Of a stretch of 64,000 bases of DNA, positions 48,603-58,760 are shown in pieces. Positions within the stretch are counted from its first letter, which is position 1. Each line of letters starts with the position of its first letter. The position numbers and the translations under genes were made by a program. The notes beneath the pieces are model-generated. The model ran no database searches. It was given only the letters and a program-made list of their open reading frames with translations, and was not told where the DNA came from. The stretch is from Terriglobales bacterium (lineage in GTDB: Bacteria; Acidobacteriota; Terriglobia; Terriglobales; Acidobacteriaceae): assembly GCA_025934735.1 (NCBI GenBank), contig JAICWP010000001.1, positions 372,001 to 436,000 of the forward strand, written 5' to 3'.

Positions 48603-51008
48603 CTACTGGTGCGCTGAGGGATGCTCCGCCTCAGGGGTGGACAGCGACGGCATGGGTTGCGTGCCGGTCACGCCAACTTCCGGCAACGGCCGCTCCAGCG
48701 CCAGCGCCAGTACCTGGTCCATAGTGTCCACGAACTGCAGCTTCATGGCATTGCGCAGGTTTTCCGGCACGTCCGGCAGATCCTTCTCGTTTTCCTTGGG
48801 CAGGAGGACCTCAAACAGCCCCGCGCGGTGCGCTGCCAGCAGCTTTTCCTTGAGGCCGCCGATGGGCAGCACCTTGCCTCGCAACGTGATCTCTCCCGTC
48901 ATGGCCAAATCGCGGCGCACGGGGATGCCGCTGAGCGCGCTGGCAATAGCTGTGCCAATCGTAATCCCGGCCGATGGCCCGTCCTTCGGAATGGCGCCCT
49001 CGGGCACGTGCACGTGGATATCGAGGTTGCGGTAGAACTCGCGCGGCAGGCCCAGGCGCGCGGCCCGGGAGCGAATGTAGGACATGGCCGCCTGCGCCGA
49101 TTCCTGCATGACGTCGCCCAGCTTTCCGGTTAACAGCAGCTTGCCTTTGCCATCCACCACCGTGACTTCGGTGGTCAGAATGGAGCCGCCCACCTCGGTC
49201 CAGGCCAGCCCATTGACCAGTCCGACCTCGTTCTTCTCGTGCACCGCCAAGTCGCGGTACTTGGGCACGCCCAGGAATTCCTCGATGTTGTCAGCCGTGA
49301 TCTTGATGTTGTAGGTTTCGCCCTCTTTGACTACGCGGCGGGCCACCTTGCGGCAGACGTTACCGATTTCGCGCTCCAGATTGCGCACGCCGGCTTCGCG
49401 GGTGAAGTAGCGGATGATGCTGACGATGGCGTCTTCGCTGAAGACGATGTTCTTTTCCGTCAGCCCCGCCTGTTCCCGCTGCTTGCGTACCAGGAATTGC
49501 TTGGCGATTTCGATCTTCTCCGCCTCGGTGTAGCCGTGCAGCCGCAGCACTTCCATGCGGTCCTGCAGCGCCGCCGGAATAGTGTGCATCACGTTAGCGG
49601 TGGCGATGAAGAACACCTGCGAGAGGTCGTATTCCACGTCCAGGTAGTGGTCCACGAACATGAAATTCTGCTCGGGATCGAGCACTTCCAGCAGAGCCGC
49701 CGAGGGATCGCCGCGGAAGTCCATCGACATCTTATCCACCTCATCCAGCATGAAGACCGGGTTTTTGGTGCCCGCCTTCTTCATCATTTGGATGATTTGG
49801 CCGGGCAGGGCGCCGATGTAGGTGCGGCGATGGCCGCGAATTTCGGCCTCGTCGCGCACGCCGCCCAGCGACATGCGCACAAACTTGCGCCCCGTGGCTT
49901 TGGCGATGGACATGCCTAGCGAGGTTTTGCCCACGCCCGGAGGCCCGACGAAGCACAGGATGGAGCCCTTGGGATTCTTCACCAGTTGGCGCACCGCCAG
50001 GAATTCGAGGATGCGTTCCTTGATCTTCTCCAGCCCGTAATGATCTTCGTTCAGCACCTTCTCCGCGCGGGAGATGTTGCGGATTTCCTTGGAGCGCTTC
50101 TTCCACGGCACAGCCAGCAGCCAGTCCAGATAGTTGCGAGAAACCGTGGACTCGGCTGACATGGGCGGCATGGCCTCCAGCTTCTTCAGTTCCTGGATAG
50201 CCTTCTCGTGCACCTCTTTGGGCATGCCGGCGGCGTCAACCTTCTTCTTCAGTTCGTCAAATTCGCTCTTCTCGCCGCGGCCCAGTTCCTTCTGGATGGC
50301 CTTGATCTTCTCGTTGAGGTAGTACTCTTTCTGCGCCCGCTCCATCTGCCGCTTCACCCGCGACTGGATGGTGCGGTCCATGTTCAGCTTTTCGATTTCA
50401 ATGTCGAGCACGTCGGCGATGCGATTCAAGCGCTCGGCGGGATCGAAAATTTCCAGCAGTTCCTGCTTTTCCTCGATCGAAAGCTGCAGGTTGGCGGCGA
50501 TGGTGTCGGTCAGTTTGGCCGGATCTTCCATGCGCACAGCCGCGATCATGGTTTCGTAGTTCAGGGATTGGCAAAGCTTCACGTACTGCTCGAACAGGGA
50601 AGTGACGCGCTGCATGCCGGCCTCGACCGCCGGCGTGGTCTCCAGGTTGTAGCGAGCCAGGCGCACGCTGGCTTCCATGAAGCCGTCATTTTCCGTGACC
50701 TGCAGGATCTTGCCGCGCTCGATGCCCTCCACCAGCACCTTGATGTTGCCGTCGGGCAGCTTCAGGCTCTGCACGATGTTCACCACCGTGCCCACCTGGT
50801 AGATCTCGTTAGGTTTGGGCTCGTCAATGCTGGCGTCGTGCTGGGTGGCCAGGAAGATCTTCTTGTCGGCGGTCAATGCCTCTTCGAGGGCGCGCACGCT
50901 GGAGGCTCGGCCCACCACGAAGGGAGTCATCATGTAGGGAAAGATGACCACGTCCCGGATGGGCATCATCGGCAGCTTTCGGGTCTCGAATTTTTCCTTG
51001 GTGGTCAC
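48603..51008 (-). CDS. lon: ATP-dependent protease Lon
   Basis: An 801-residue cytosolic AAA+ protease. An N-terminal substrate domain (~10-205; [20 protein letters not shown]) precedes the AAA+ module with Walker [11 protein letters not shown], Walker [12 protein letters not shown] and sensor residues. The C-terminal protease domain carries the Ser-Lys dyad ([12 protein letters not shown] and the [17 protein letters not shown] stretch). It degrades misfolded and regulatory proteins. The start is a GTG with AGGAG upstream. It is the last gene of the proteostasis cluster, 51 bases after clpX, and is followed by a terminator. Confidence 0.97.
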   Translation of the reverse strand: MTTKEKFETRKLPMMPIRDVVIFPYMMTPFVVGRASSVRALEEALTADKKIFLATQHDASIDEPKPNEIYQVGTVVNIVQSLKLPDGNIKVLVEGIERGKILQVTENDGFMEASVRLARYNLETTPAVEAGMQRVTSLFEQYVKLCQSLNYETMIAAVRMEDPAKLTDTIAANLQLSIEEKQELLEIFDPAERLNRIADVLDIEIEKLNMDRTIQSRVKRQMERAQKEYYLNEKIKAIQKELGRGEKSEFDELKKKVDAAGMPKEVHEKAIQELKKLEAMPPMSAESTVSRNYLDWLLAVPWKKRSKEIRNISRAEKVLNEDHYGLEKIKERILEFLAVRQLVKNPKGSILCFVGPPGVGKTSLGMSIAKATGRKFVRMSLGGVRDEAEIRGHRRTYIGALPGQIIQMMKKAGTKNPVFMLDEVDKMSMDFRGDPSAALLEVLDPEQNFMFVDHYLDVEYDLSQVFFIATANVMHTIPAALQDRMEVLRLHGYTEAEKIEIAKQFLVRKQREQAGLTEKNIVFSEDAIVSIIRYFTREAGVRNLEREIGNVCRKVARRVVKEGETYNIKITADNIEEFLGVPKYRDLAVHEKNEVGLVNGLAWTEVGGSILTTEVTVVDGKGKLLLTGKLGDVMQESAQAAMSYIRSRAARLGLPREFYRNLDIHVHVPEGAIPKDGPSAGITIGTAIASALSGIPVRRDLAMTGEITLRGKVLPIGGLKEKLLAAHRAGLFEVLLPKENEKDLPDVPENLRNAMKLQFVDTMDQVLALALERPLPEVGVTGTQPMPSLSTPEAEHPSAHQ

Positions 51009-51059
51009 CTTCGCTCCTGGTCCTTTAGATTCGTCCCGCCTGTAATGTGCTTTCCTGGC

Positions 51060-52334
51060 CTATCCGGCCTTTTCCATCATGGAGATGGAGACGTCGCGCT
51101 TCTCCACCATTTCGCGTGTGACCTCGAAATCCTTGACCCGCTTTTGGCCTGGCAGATGATACATCAATTCCAGCATCAACTCTTCCAGGATCATGCGCAG
51201 GCCGCGGGCGCCCACTTTGCGGTTCATGGCCTCGCGGGCGATGGCGCGCAGGGCGTCGTCGCTGAACTTGAGGCGCACATTCTCGAACTCGAACAACCGC
51301 TGATACTGCTTCACGATGGCGTTCTTGGGCTTGGTCAGGATTTCGATGAGCGCGACCTCGTCCAGGTCATCCAGCACGCCCACCACCGGCATGCGGCCCA
51401 CGAACTCGGGAATCAGGCCAAACTTGATCAGGTCCTGCGGTTGCGCCTGGGCCAGCAGTTGCGTATCCCGCTTCTTGGGATTGACTGCCTCCTGGTCGCC
51501 GTCCTCGCCGGCCTTGAAGCCCATGGCCTTCTTGCCCACGCGGCGGGCCACAATCTTTTCCAGACCTACGAAAGCGCCGCCGCAAATGAATAGGATGTTG
51601 GTGGTATCCACCGGGGTGAATTCCTGGTGCGGGTGCTTGCGTCCGCCCTGCGGGGGGACGTTGGCGATCGTGCCTTCCAGGATCTTGAGCAGCGCCTGCT
51701 GCACGCCTTCACCGGAGACGTCGCGGGTAATGGACGGGTTCTCGTCCTTGCGCCCGATCTTGTCCACTTCGTCTATGTAGATGATCCCGGTCTGCGCCCG
51801 GCCCACATCGCCATCGGCGGCCTGCAGCAACTTGAGGATGATGTTCTCCACATCCTCGCCCACGTACCCGGCTTCGGTCAGCGTGGTAGCGTCCACGATG
51901 GCGAAGGGCACATCCAGCATCTTGGCCAGGGTCTGCGCCAGCAGGGTCTTGCCCGTGCCCGTGGGGCCGATGAGCAGAATGTTCGATTTGGCCAGCTCAA
52001 CATCGCTGTTGCGCTGACGGTTCATGTAGATGCGCTTGTAGTGGTTGTAAACCGCGACCGCCAGCTTCTTTTTGGTGACCTCCTGCCCGATCACGTACTG
52101 GTCCAAAAAGGTTTTCACCTCCTGGGGTTTGGGCAGGTGGTTGGGAGCGGCGGCAGCAGCGTGAGTCTCAGCCCGGTCGTCTTCCAGGATGGAATTGCAC
52201 ACCGCCACGCACTCGTCGCAGATGTAGGCGCGGGGGTAGTCGCTGGGGGAGGAAATCAGCTTGGCCACCGCGTCCTGGGATTTATGGCAGAACGAACAGC
52301 GAAGAATCTCGTCCGAACCCGATCTGGTTTTCAC
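51060..52334 (-). CDS. clpX: ATP-dependent Clp protease ATP-binding subunit ClpX
   Basis: A 424-residue AAA+ unfoldase. The N-terminal C4 zinc domain (CSFCHKSQ and ICDECVAVC) recruits substrates and adaptors. Walker [11 protein letters not shown], the pore loop in [10 protein letters not shown] and Walker [11 protein letters not shown] follow; the ClpP-docking loop is the IGF-like [10 protein letters not shown] region. It hands unfolded proteins to ClpP, encoded directly upstream. GTG start with GGGAGG upstream. Confidence 0.97.
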   Translation of the reverse strand: MKTRSGSDEILRCSFCHKSQDAVAKLISSPSDYPRAYICDECVAVCNSILEDDRAETHAAAAAPNHLPKPQEVKTFLDQYVIGQEVTKKKLAVAVYNHYKRIYMNRQRNSDVELAKSNILLIGPTGTGKTLLAQTLAKMLDVPFAIVDATTLTEAGYVGEDVENIILKLLQAADGDVGRAQTGIIYIDEVDKIGRKDENPSITRDVSGEGVQQALLKILEGTIANVPPQGGRKHPHQEFTPVDTTNILFICGGAFVGLEKIVARRVGKKAMGFKAGEDGDQEAVNPKKRDTQLLAQAQPQDLIKFGLIPEFVGRMPVVGVLDDLDEVALIEILTKPKNAIVKQYQRLFEFENVRLKFSDDALRAIAREAMNRKVGARGLRMILEELMLELMYHLPGQKRVKDFEVTREMVEKRDVSISMMEKAG

Positions 52335-52443
52335 TTAACTCTGTTCCTCCCCGCCCTTGCCGGTTACAACTTGCGCCCAGTCCGGCGGTGCGTTTAAAGC
52401 TCGGCTGCCTCGGTTGGCGGCTCGTGGATAGGCGATATTACCT

Positions 52444-53052
52444 CTATCTGGTGTTGTAGATGATATCGTCTATGATTCCGTATTCCTTGGCCTGTTGCGC
52501 GTTCATGATGAAATCGCGCTCCACATCTTTCTCCACCTTGTCCAGCTTCTGGCCGGTATGCTTGGCCAGCAACTGGTTGGTGATTTCGCGCATGCGCAGG
52601 ATCTCTCTCGCGTGAATATCAATGTCGGTGGCCTGGCCTGACAGCCCGCCCATGGAGGGCTGGTGGATCAGGATGCGCGAGTTGGGCAGAGCCAGCCGTT
52701 TCTTGGGGCTTCCCGCGGAAAGCAGCAGCGCCGCCATGCTGGCCGCCTGTCCCACGCACAAGGTCATCACGTCATTCTTGATGTATTGCATGGTGTCGTA
52801 AATTGCCATGCCCGCCGTGATCGAGCCTCCGGGGGAGTTGATGTAAAGCTGCACATCCTTCTCCGGATCTTCCTGCGCCAAAAACAGCATCTGCGCGATC
52901 ACCAGATTGGCCACATTGTCGTCAATGGGCGTGCCAATAAAGATGATATTGTCACGCAGCAAGCGGGAATAGATGTCGTAAGCCCGTTCGCCACGTCCCG
53001 TTTGTTCAATGACCATCGGTACTAGCATCATCTGTGGGTCTTTCACATTCAC
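52444..53052 (-). CDS. clpP: ATP-dependent Clp protease proteolytic subunit ClpP
   Basis: A 202-residue serine protease subunit that forms the double-heptamer chamber. The catalytic Ser is in [14 protein letters not shown], His in [15 protein letters not shown], and Asp in [10 protein letters not shown]. The N-terminal propeptide region ends before [19 protein letters not shown]. The GTG at 53052 was chosen since GGGAGGAG lies ~10 bases upstream; a TTG at 53070 would place the ribosome site inside the gene. It lies between tig and clpX in the standard order. Confidence 0.96.
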   Translation of the reverse strand: MNVKDPQMMLVPMVIEQTGRGERAYDIYSRLLRDNIIFIGTPIDDNVANLVIAQMLFLAQEDPEKDVQLYINSPGGSITAGMAIYDTMQYIKNDVMTLCVGQAASMAALLLSAGSPKKRLALPNSRILIHQPSMGGLSGQATDIDIHAREILRMREITNQLLAKHTGQKLDKVEKDVERDFIMNAQQAKEYGIIDDIIYNTR

Positions 53053-53115
53053 CTGCCACACTCCTCCCAACCACGCCTGGTTGAGTTTGGGGGAGAATCG
53101 AAAAAAGCCTGCCCT

Positions 53116-54384
53116 TCAGGCAGACTGATTATAGAGAAAATCGAGGGTCTTTTCGTTGCGGAGTCTATTTCGGATTCTATCGAGGGCACCATCGCGTGTC
53201 AATCGAGCCCGCACCGATTCCACCGGCTGTTTGGCCTGGCGGGCGATGGCTTCCACCTCTTTTTCCACCTCCTGCTCGTCAACCTGGATATTTTCCGAGT
53301 CGGCGATTTTCTCCAGCAACAACGAGGCCTTCACTTCCTGCAGCGCTGTCTGGCGCTGTCCCGCCCGCAAGCGGGCGAAATCCATTTTCTTCACTTCTTC
53401 GGGACGCATGCCCTGGGCCACCAGGGCGCGCAGGCCACGGTCCAGCCGCACATCCACCTGGCGCTCCACCATGGCTTCCGGCACTTCGAATTCATGCCGT
53501 TGCACCAGTTGATCCAGCAGCTTCTCCTTGCCCTCGCGCTCGGCGGTACGCCGCTTGTCCTCTTCCAGATGCTCGCGGACCCGCTTCGTCACCTCTTCCA
53601 GGCTGGCGAACTCCCCCACCTGCTTGGCGAACTCATCGTTCAACTCCGGCAGATGCTTTTGTTTAATGCCGTGCACCTTCACGGTATAAGTGAAGGTCTT
53701 TCCCCCGAGCCGCTCTTCGGAAAAATCCTTGGGGTAGGTGACGTCAAAGGTGCGTTCCTCGCCTGCTGATAGCCCGCGCAGATTCTCGGAAAATTCGGCC
53801 ATGGTATTGCCCCCACCGATCTCCACCAGCACCTCATCCACATTTACCGGCTTGGAGCCCGGCTCCTTAGGCACGCCGTTGAAAGAGACCTGGGCAAAGT
53901 CACCATCAGCCAGGGTGCGTCCCTCGACGGGCGTGTAGCTGGCGTGCTGCTCCCGGAGATTCTTGAGCGCGTCCTCCACTTCCTGCTCGGAAACTCCGGT
54001 GTCGGCCTTGTCCACCCGCAATTCCTTGTAGCCGGAAACCTCCACCTCGGGCAGGATTTCGAAGCTGGCCTTGAAGCGCAGCGGCTCGCCTTCCTGAATC
54101 TGCAGGTCGGTGATGCGCGGCTGCGACACTGGGTGCAGCCCCTGCTTTTCCGCTTGCTCCCGGAAGTACCTGGGCACCAGGTTCTCTACAATGTCGGTCT
54201 TGATGTCCTCGGCGAAGCGCTGCCGGATCAGGGTGCTGGGAACGTGTCCCCGGCGGAATCCGGGGAGGCGGGCCATCTTTTGATAGCGCTGGATCAGGGA
54301 CTCGGTTTCGCGCGCCACCACCTCGGCGGGCACTTCCACCTGCAGTTCGCGTTTGCAGTTATCTTTGGTTTCGGTAGGGCTCAC
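53116..54384 (-). CDS. tig: Trigger factor
   Basis: A 422-residue ribosome-bound chaperone. The N-terminal ribosome-binding domain contains the FRRGHVPSTLIRQRF loop (GFRxGKxP type). A middle FKBP-like prolyl-isomerase domain (~155-240, DGDFAQVSFNG, and TFTYTVKVHGIKQKHLPELN) and C-terminal helical arms follow. It folds nascent chains at the exit tunnel. The start is GTG at 54384 just below a strong sigma70 promoter. It is the first gene of the tig-clpP-clpX-lon cluster. Confidence 0.95.
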   Translation of the reverse strand: MSPTETKDNCKRELQVEVPAEVVARETESLIQRYQKMARLPGFRRGHVPSTLIRQRFAEDIKTDIVENLVPRYFREQAEKQGLHPVSQPRITDLQIQEGEPLRFKASFEILPEVEVSGYKELRVDKADTGVSEQEVEDALKNLREQHASYTPVEGRTLADGDFAQVSFNGVPKEPGSKPVNVDEVLVEIGGGNTMAEFSENLRGLSAGEERTFDVTYPKDFSEERLGGKTFTYTVKVHGIKQKHLPELNDEFAKQVGEFASLEEVTKRVREHLEEDKRRTAEREGKEKLLDQLVQRHEFEVPEAMVERQVDVRLDRGLRALVAQGMRPEEVKKMDFARLRAGQRQTALQEVKASLLLEKIADSENIQVDEQEVEKEVEAIARQAKQPVESVRARLTRDGALDRIRNRLRNEKTLDFLYNQSA

Positions 54385-54404
54385 TCAAACTCACCACTCT
54401 CTTG

Positions 54405-54433
54405 AATATAAGAGAGCGGCGGGGCGCGGTCAA
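54405..54433 (-). promoter_or_regulatory. Sigma70 promoter of the tig-clpP-clpX-lon cluster
   Basis: On the minus strand, -35 TTGACC (54433-54428) and -10 TATATT (54410-54405) are spaced by exactly 17 bases, about 20 bases before the tig start. The -10 lies within a CTCTCTT-N6-AAGAGAG inverted repeat (54397-54403 with 54410-54416), which may be an operator or leader hairpin. The rest of the 318-base gap to 54703 shows no gene. Confidence 0.75.
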
Positions 54434-54702
54434 ACCCGCAACCGGGCTTTAGGAGCCGTTGGTAACAGTGTTCGGCTTAGCCCCATTACGAAGGGAGTAG
54501 CCCTCTAGCCTCCGGCGTGCGTGATCACCATTCTGGCGTGGGGCGGCCCTGCCAGCGAGGCTCTTTGCTATTGACATTTGCACTGCCGGAGGACAGCATT
54601 CTGCCTGCAGTGCCGGCCAGTGTGGCACTCCCTACCTTTTCGCGAAAGTTCCAGGCGGCCGAACCCAGTTTCTGAATCCGACACCTCGATTGCGGAGGTA
54701 AT

Positions 54703-55101
54703 ATGCGTTTTCGAACAATTTGCAGCGTTACCCTGGCCCTCTTCGCCCTCTCGGCGTGGACTTGGGCGCAGCGTACGACACCATCTCCAAAGGGAAATGT
54801 CTCCACCAACGCTCCAGGCCAAACTGTGCCTTGGGCGCCTACTTCGGCGGATTTGACATTTCACAAAACTCCGCCCAAACCGGGCGACACCGACCTCGAT
54901 AAGCAAGTCCAACAGGCCGATAAGGAAAAAGAACTCCTCAAGCAGAACACCGCACGACTTCTCAAGCTGATTGCCGAAATCAAAGAGGATCTTGACCAAT
55001 CCCCTTCAGGAACGGTTGCTTCCGACGACCTGAAGAAAAGCGAAGAAGTTGAAAAGCTGGCAAAAAAGCTGCATAAGGCGTTCCAAAGCGACACAAAGTA
55101 A
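54703..55101 (+). CDS. Small exported helical protein
   Basis: A 132-residue protein with a signal peptide (ICSVTLALFALSAWTWA-Q). A Pro/Thr-rich linker (~25-60) leads into a long charged helix (~62-130; DKQVQQADKEKELLKQNTAR, LLKLIAEIKEDLDQ, KKSEEVEKLAKKLHKAFQ), likely a coiled coil. GGAGGTAAT stands before the ATG. It lies 16 bases before another exported protein gene on the same strand, so the two are probably co-expressed. No family is recognised. Confidence 0.7.
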   Translation: MRFRTICSVTLALFALSAWTWAQRTTPSPKGNVSTNAPGQTVPWAPTSADLTFHKTPPKPGDTDLDKQVQQADKEKELLKQNTARLLKLIAEIKEDLDQSPSGTVASDDLKKSEEVEKLAKKLHKAFQSDTK

Positions 55102-55117
55102 TGCGGATGAGGTAGAT

Positions 55118-56374
55118 ATGCGTCGTCTATGGATATGCATGGTCCTGATTGGCTGCTGCTCCTTCGCGCCTATGAGGCTCCAGGCCGGCGACAAAGTCGA
55201 CCACCAGGCGGCAAAGGACCGAATCAGTGCACTTAACTTCGTGAAGATGGTGAATACGGCGGAGCGGGAATTTCTGCAATTGCACGGACGTTACGCCACC
55301 TTTCCAGAACTGACCAAGTCCGGGCAGGGGAAGCAGAACACCCAAGCGGCATCCCAGGACGTACGCGGGCTGCAAAGCATGGATCTGCAATCGCAGTCCG
55401 AACCGCTGGCGGGATTCCATCTTCGGTTCATCATTGCATCCGATGGATCGGAATATGAGCTGTCACTCACCGAAACCAGCAGGGCCTGCGGTTTCACTTG
55501 GTTCAGCAATGAAAGCGGAGCCCTGTACCAGGCAAAAACTCTGACGTGCGCGGAGGAGCTGACGCCAAGCGCTTTCTCGGGGGCACTGACGCCTCCCGAT
55601 GTAGACGAAACCATCCCGGCTACCCGCACTGATGTGCCCTGTCCCTTGCCCAAGGTGCTTCAGGAAGCTAGCCGTCGTGTGGAGGAACTGGCTGCCAACC
55701 TACAACGGTTTAGCGCCCGGGAGCAGATCGAGCACATGGAGGTGCCGAAGAAAGGACACCTCCGAACGGTGACCAAACGTACATTCAACTATGTCGCCCA
55801 GATTAACCAGGAAGCGGGCGCGCCCAGTGTGGAGGAATACCGTAAGGGTACAGATCCGGAGGTGACTGCAGATACCCAGGTATATGACACCGGAAGCGCG
55901 GCATTCGCATTGATCTTTCATCCTCTGTATATCGGAGATTTTGCTATTACCTGTGAAGGGTTAACCGAATCCGCTGCACGCCCTGCCTGGCAGCTGCATT
56001 TTGCGCAGCGCCCCGACCGGCCCAATCAGTTTCACGTCTTGCAGATGGATAACCGATATTTCCCTTTGCCTTTAAAAGGCCGGGCGTGGATTGCGGCGGA
56101 TACTTACCAGGTGCTGCGCATGGAAACCGATCTGCTGGAACCGGCGAGGAAGGCCCGCCTCGAAAGGGAACACATGGTGATCGAATATGGGCCGGTAGAC
56201 TTTCGCAAGGGCACCGTACGCCTGTGGCTACCCCAGCTCGCCGATCTGTACATTGATTATCACGGGCACCGTTACCAGCGCACACACAAGTTCAGCGATT
56301 TTCAGCTGTTCTGGGTGGATTCGGCGCAGGTCATCAAGCCGCCCAAGGCCGATGCCGATCCACCGAAGAACTGA
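55118..56374 (+). CDS. Exported protein, unknown function
   Basis: A 418-residue protein with a signal peptide (LWICMVLIGCCSFAPMRLQA). Residues ~25-140 resemble a short pilin-like or exported alpha/beta region (LNFVKMVNTAEREFLQLHGR with YATFPELTKSG). The rest forms a beta-rich domain (~200-400) with FIAREQIEHM-type (FSAREQIEHMEVPKKGHLR), LQMDNRYFPLPLKGRAWIA and VIEYGPVDFRKGTVRLWLPQ stretches, similar in feel to outer-membrane lipoprotein-sorting folds. ATG at 55118, preceded by GAGG; an extension to 55049 overlaps the previous gene and lacks a signal. Function unknown. Confidence 0.75.
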   Translation: MRRLWICMVLIGCCSFAPMRLQAGDKVDHQAAKDRISALNFVKMVNTAEREFLQLHGRYATFPELTKSGQGKQNTQAASQDVRGLQSMDLQSQSEPLAGFHLRFIIASDGSEYELSLTETSRACGFTWFSNESGALYQAKTLTCAEELTPSAFSGALTPPDVDETIPATRTDVPCPLPKVLQEASRRVEELAANLQRFSAREQIEHMEVPKKGHLRTVTKRTFNYVAQINQEAGAPSVEEYRKGTDPEVTADTQVYDTGSAAFALIFHPLYIGDFAITCEGLTESAARPAWQLHFAQRPDRPNQFHVLQMDNRYFPLPLKGRAWIAADTYQVLRMETDLLEPARKARLEREHMVIEYGPVDFRKGTVRLWLPQLADLYIDYHGHRYQRTHKFSDFQLFWVDSAQVIKPPKADADPPKN

Positions 56375-56431
56375 CCCAGTTCTGCCACGCTAGGCAAACC
56401 TCGCGGCTCTCGGAATGGACCAAGCCCATCG

Positions 56432-57991
56432 CTACGAGGAGGCGGCCTGTTGCGGCTCTTCTGCTTCCTCTCCTTGACGCTCCGGCCGCAGCAGAGGGAA
56501 CAGGATCACGTCTCGGATAGAGGGCGAGCCGGTCAGCAGCATGGCCACGCGGTCAATGCCCACGCCGCATCCACCCGTGGGCGGCAGACCGAACGACAGG
56601 GCGCGAATGTAGTCCTCATCCATCTGGTGGGCTTCTTCGTCGCCGCGCTCGCGCTCCGAAAGTTGCTGCTCAAAGCGCCGCCGCTGCTCTTCCGGGTCAT
56701 TGAGCTCGCTGAATCCGTTGGCAATCTCCATGCCCCCGGCGTAAATCTCAAACCGCTCCACCCACTCCGGCTCGTCGGGCTTGTTCTTGGAAAGCGGCGA
56801 AACCGCCACCGGGAACTCGTAGATGCTGGTGGGCTGCACCAGGTGCTCCTCGGCCACCGCCTCAAACAGTTCGGCAATGGTTCTGCCCACAGGCGCGCTG
56901 GGATCGTAGGGCATGTGCTGGTGGACGGTGTTGAAGCGCTTCACCAGCACGGCTACCCGCTCGCCGGAAGCGAAGTCGCTCATCTGCGGCTTGGGGCCGG
57001 CGGTTTCCGGCCAGAACTTGATGATGGCCTCGCGCATGGTCAGGCGCTGCCACCGGCTGCGGTCGAAATCAATTTCCTGTTCGCCGTAGTTAACCCTGGT
57101 TCCCCCGGTTACATCGCGCGCGGCCTGCTCCAGCATCTCCTCGGTGAGCGCCAGGATCCCGCGGAAGTCGGTGTAGGCCTGGTAGAACTCCAGCATGGTG
57201 AACTCGGGATTATGCTGGGTGGAGATGCCCTCGTTGCGGAAATTGCGGTTGATCTCGAACACCCGGTCCAGCCCGCCTACGGTCAGCCGCTTCAGGTAAA
57301 GCTCGGGGGCGATGCGCAGGTAAAGACTGATGTCGAGCGTGTTGTGGTGGGTAACAAACGGCCGTGCCACCGCGCCCCCGGCAATGGGCTGCATCATGGG
57401 AGTTTCCACCTCTATATAGTCGCGCTCCCCCAAAAAACGCCGGAACGACTGCACCAGCCGCGCGCGCTTCACGAAAACCTCGCGCACCTCCGGGTTCATG
57501 ATCAGATCCAGGTAGCGCTGCCGGTAACGCAGTTCCACGTCAGTCAGGCCGTGCCACTTTTCCGGCAGGGGCAGCAGGTCCTTCACCAGGAAGGTGAGGG
57601 TCTCCACGTGCACCGTCAGCTCGCCGGTGCGGGTGCGGAACAGGTATCCGCTTACGCCCACGTAATCGCCCAGGTCGAGCAGCTTGTAGAGCTCAAAACC
57701 CTTCTCGCCCACCGCGTCCTTTTTCAAGTAAATCTGCAGCCGCTGCCCGTTCTGCTGCAGGTGGGCAAAGCCCGCCTTGCCCATCAGGCGGATGGCCATG
57801 ATGCGTCCGGCCACGCGCACGTTGACGCGAGCCGCTTCCAGTTCTTCGGCCGTCTTCCCCCCGTACTCCGCCAGAATCTGCGGAATGGTATGCGTGAACT
57901 CGAATTGCGTCGGATAGGCCGGCTGCCCCAGGGCTTCAATCTGCTTCAGCTTCTGCCGGCGCAGCTCGTAAATCTTCTCGTCAAGGGCCAC
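56432..57991 (-). CDS. lysS: Lysyl-tRNA synthetase, class II
   Basis: A 519-residue enzyme that charges tRNA-Lys. An N-terminal OB-fold anticodon domain (~50-160; VRVAGRIMAIRLMGKAGFAH) precedes the class II core: motif 1 near FRRFLGERDYIEVETPMM, motif 2 FRNEGISTQHNPEFTMLEF and motif 3 GCGVGIDRVAMLLTGS. The C-terminus (IRDVILFPLLRPE) fits, with a short acidic tail. GTG start. It is divergent from nuoA; the 260 bases between hold word repeats. Confidence 0.97.
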   Translation of the reverse strand: MALDEKIYELRRQKLKQIEALGQPAYPTQFEFTHTIPQILAEYGGKTAEELEAARVNVRVAGRIMAIRLMGKAGFAHLQQNGQRLQIYLKKDAVGEKGFELYKLLDLGDYVGVSGYLFRTRTGELTVHVETLTFLVKDLLPLPEKWHGLTDVELRYRQRYLDLIMNPEVREVFVKRARLVQSFRRFLGERDYIEVETPMMQPIAGGAVARPFVTHHNTLDISLYLRIAPELYLKRLTVGGLDRVFEINRNFRNEGISTQHNPEFTMLEFYQAYTDFRGILALTEEMLEQAARDVTGGTRVNYGEQEIDFDRSRWQRLTMREAIIKFWPETAGPKPQMSDFASGERVAVLVKRFNTVHQHMPYDPSAPVGRTIAELFEAVAEEHLVQPTSIYEFPVAVSPLSKNKPDEPEWVERFEIYAGGMEIANGFSELNDPEEQRRRFEQQLSERERGDEEAHQMDEDYIRALSFGLPPTGGCGVGIDRVAMLLTGSPSIRDVILFPLLRPERQGEEAEEPQQAASS

Positions 57992-58009
57992 GTGCGGATT
58001 ATAAATGGA

Positions 58010-58145
58010 ACGTTAGTTAGTGGTTCGTAGCTGGCAGGGGGAACTTGCGCCCGATGGACTGGCCGGTTCCGATCACGCATCACACTCTCGCTGGGGCTCA
58101 GGACTAACGACCAACCACCAACTTCCAGCTGCTACGTACCCCTTC
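58010..58145. repeat. Imperfect long inverted word repeat between lysS and nuoA
   Basis: TTAGTTAGTGGTTCGTAGCTGG (about 58013-58034) faces, in reverse sense, AACGACCAACCACCAACTT and CCAGCTGCTACGTACC (about 58104-58142). The words TAGTGGTT and GTAGCTGG are shared, giving an imperfect hairpin with a ~70-base loop. It belongs to the same class as the repeats at 45.1 and 62.7 kb. Confidence 0.5.
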
Positions 58146-58253
58146 CGTGCTCCCCATCACATCCCGCGGTGATCCTCTTCCATTGAAGCCACGCCCCACT
58201 CAAGGTATATTGACGGGTTAAATAGCCAGCCATCGCAATCGGGATAAAGGCCT

Positions 58254-58610
58254 ATGCCGCAAAATTACGTGCCCATTTTTCTGTTCATGGGGGTGGCCTT
58301 CGCCATTCCCGCGGTCACGCTGGTCCTGTTCAAGCTGGTCCGCCCGGAGAACCCGCACAAGACCAAGCTCATGCCCTATGAATGCGGCATTACCCCGCTG
58401 GACGACGCCCGCGGCCGCTATACCGTTCGCTTCTATATCGTTGCCATTCTCTTCGTCGTCTTTGACGTGGAAACCATCTTCCTGCTCCCCTGGGCCGTGC
58501 GCTTCCGCTGGCTGGGAAAGTTCGGCCTGCTCGAGATGGGTATTTTCCTTGGCATCCTGATCGTGGGCTACATCTGGATATGGAAGAAGGGCGCGCTGGA
58601 ATGGGTCTAG
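58254..58610 (+). CDS. nuoA: NADH-quinone oxidoreductase subunit A
   Basis: A 118-residue membrane subunit of complex I with three helices. The conserved MPYECGITPLDDARGRYTVR loop (quinone-cavity loop with the Cys) and FYIVAILFVVFDVETIFLLP are present. It opens the cluster nuoA-C-D-H-J-K-L. nuoB, which normally follows, is absent; the next 150 bases hold no gene. Confidence 0.95.
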   Translation: MPQNYVPIFLFMGVAFAIPAVTLVLFKLVRPENPHKTKLMPYECGITPLDDARGRYTVRFYIVAILFVVFDVETIFLLPWAVRFRWLGKFGLLEMGIFLGILIVGYIWIWKKGALEWV

Positions 58611-58760
58611 GGCTCAGAGGGCGCTCCGCACCCCGGGATGTGATGAAAATCACCACAACTCGTGAGCCTGTTCCGTTGACACTGCTGTCCGCCCACTGTT
58701 AAAACGTATGCGACTCTCCAAGCAGTTTGCACGGTTCGGCCCCAGGAAAATGGCGTAACA

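Noticed and set aside
50208-51593. Plus-strand frame of 461 codons opposite lon and clpX
   Set aside because: Covers parts of two certain genes in antisense; His/Leu-rich shadow.
56450-58030. Plus-strand frame of 526 codons opposite lysS
   Set aside because: Antisense of a universally conserved gene; no recognisable domain.
58611-58760. Possible missing nuoB between nuoA and nuoC
   Set aside because: Only 150 bases with no frame containing Cys motifs; nuoB is about 160 codons.
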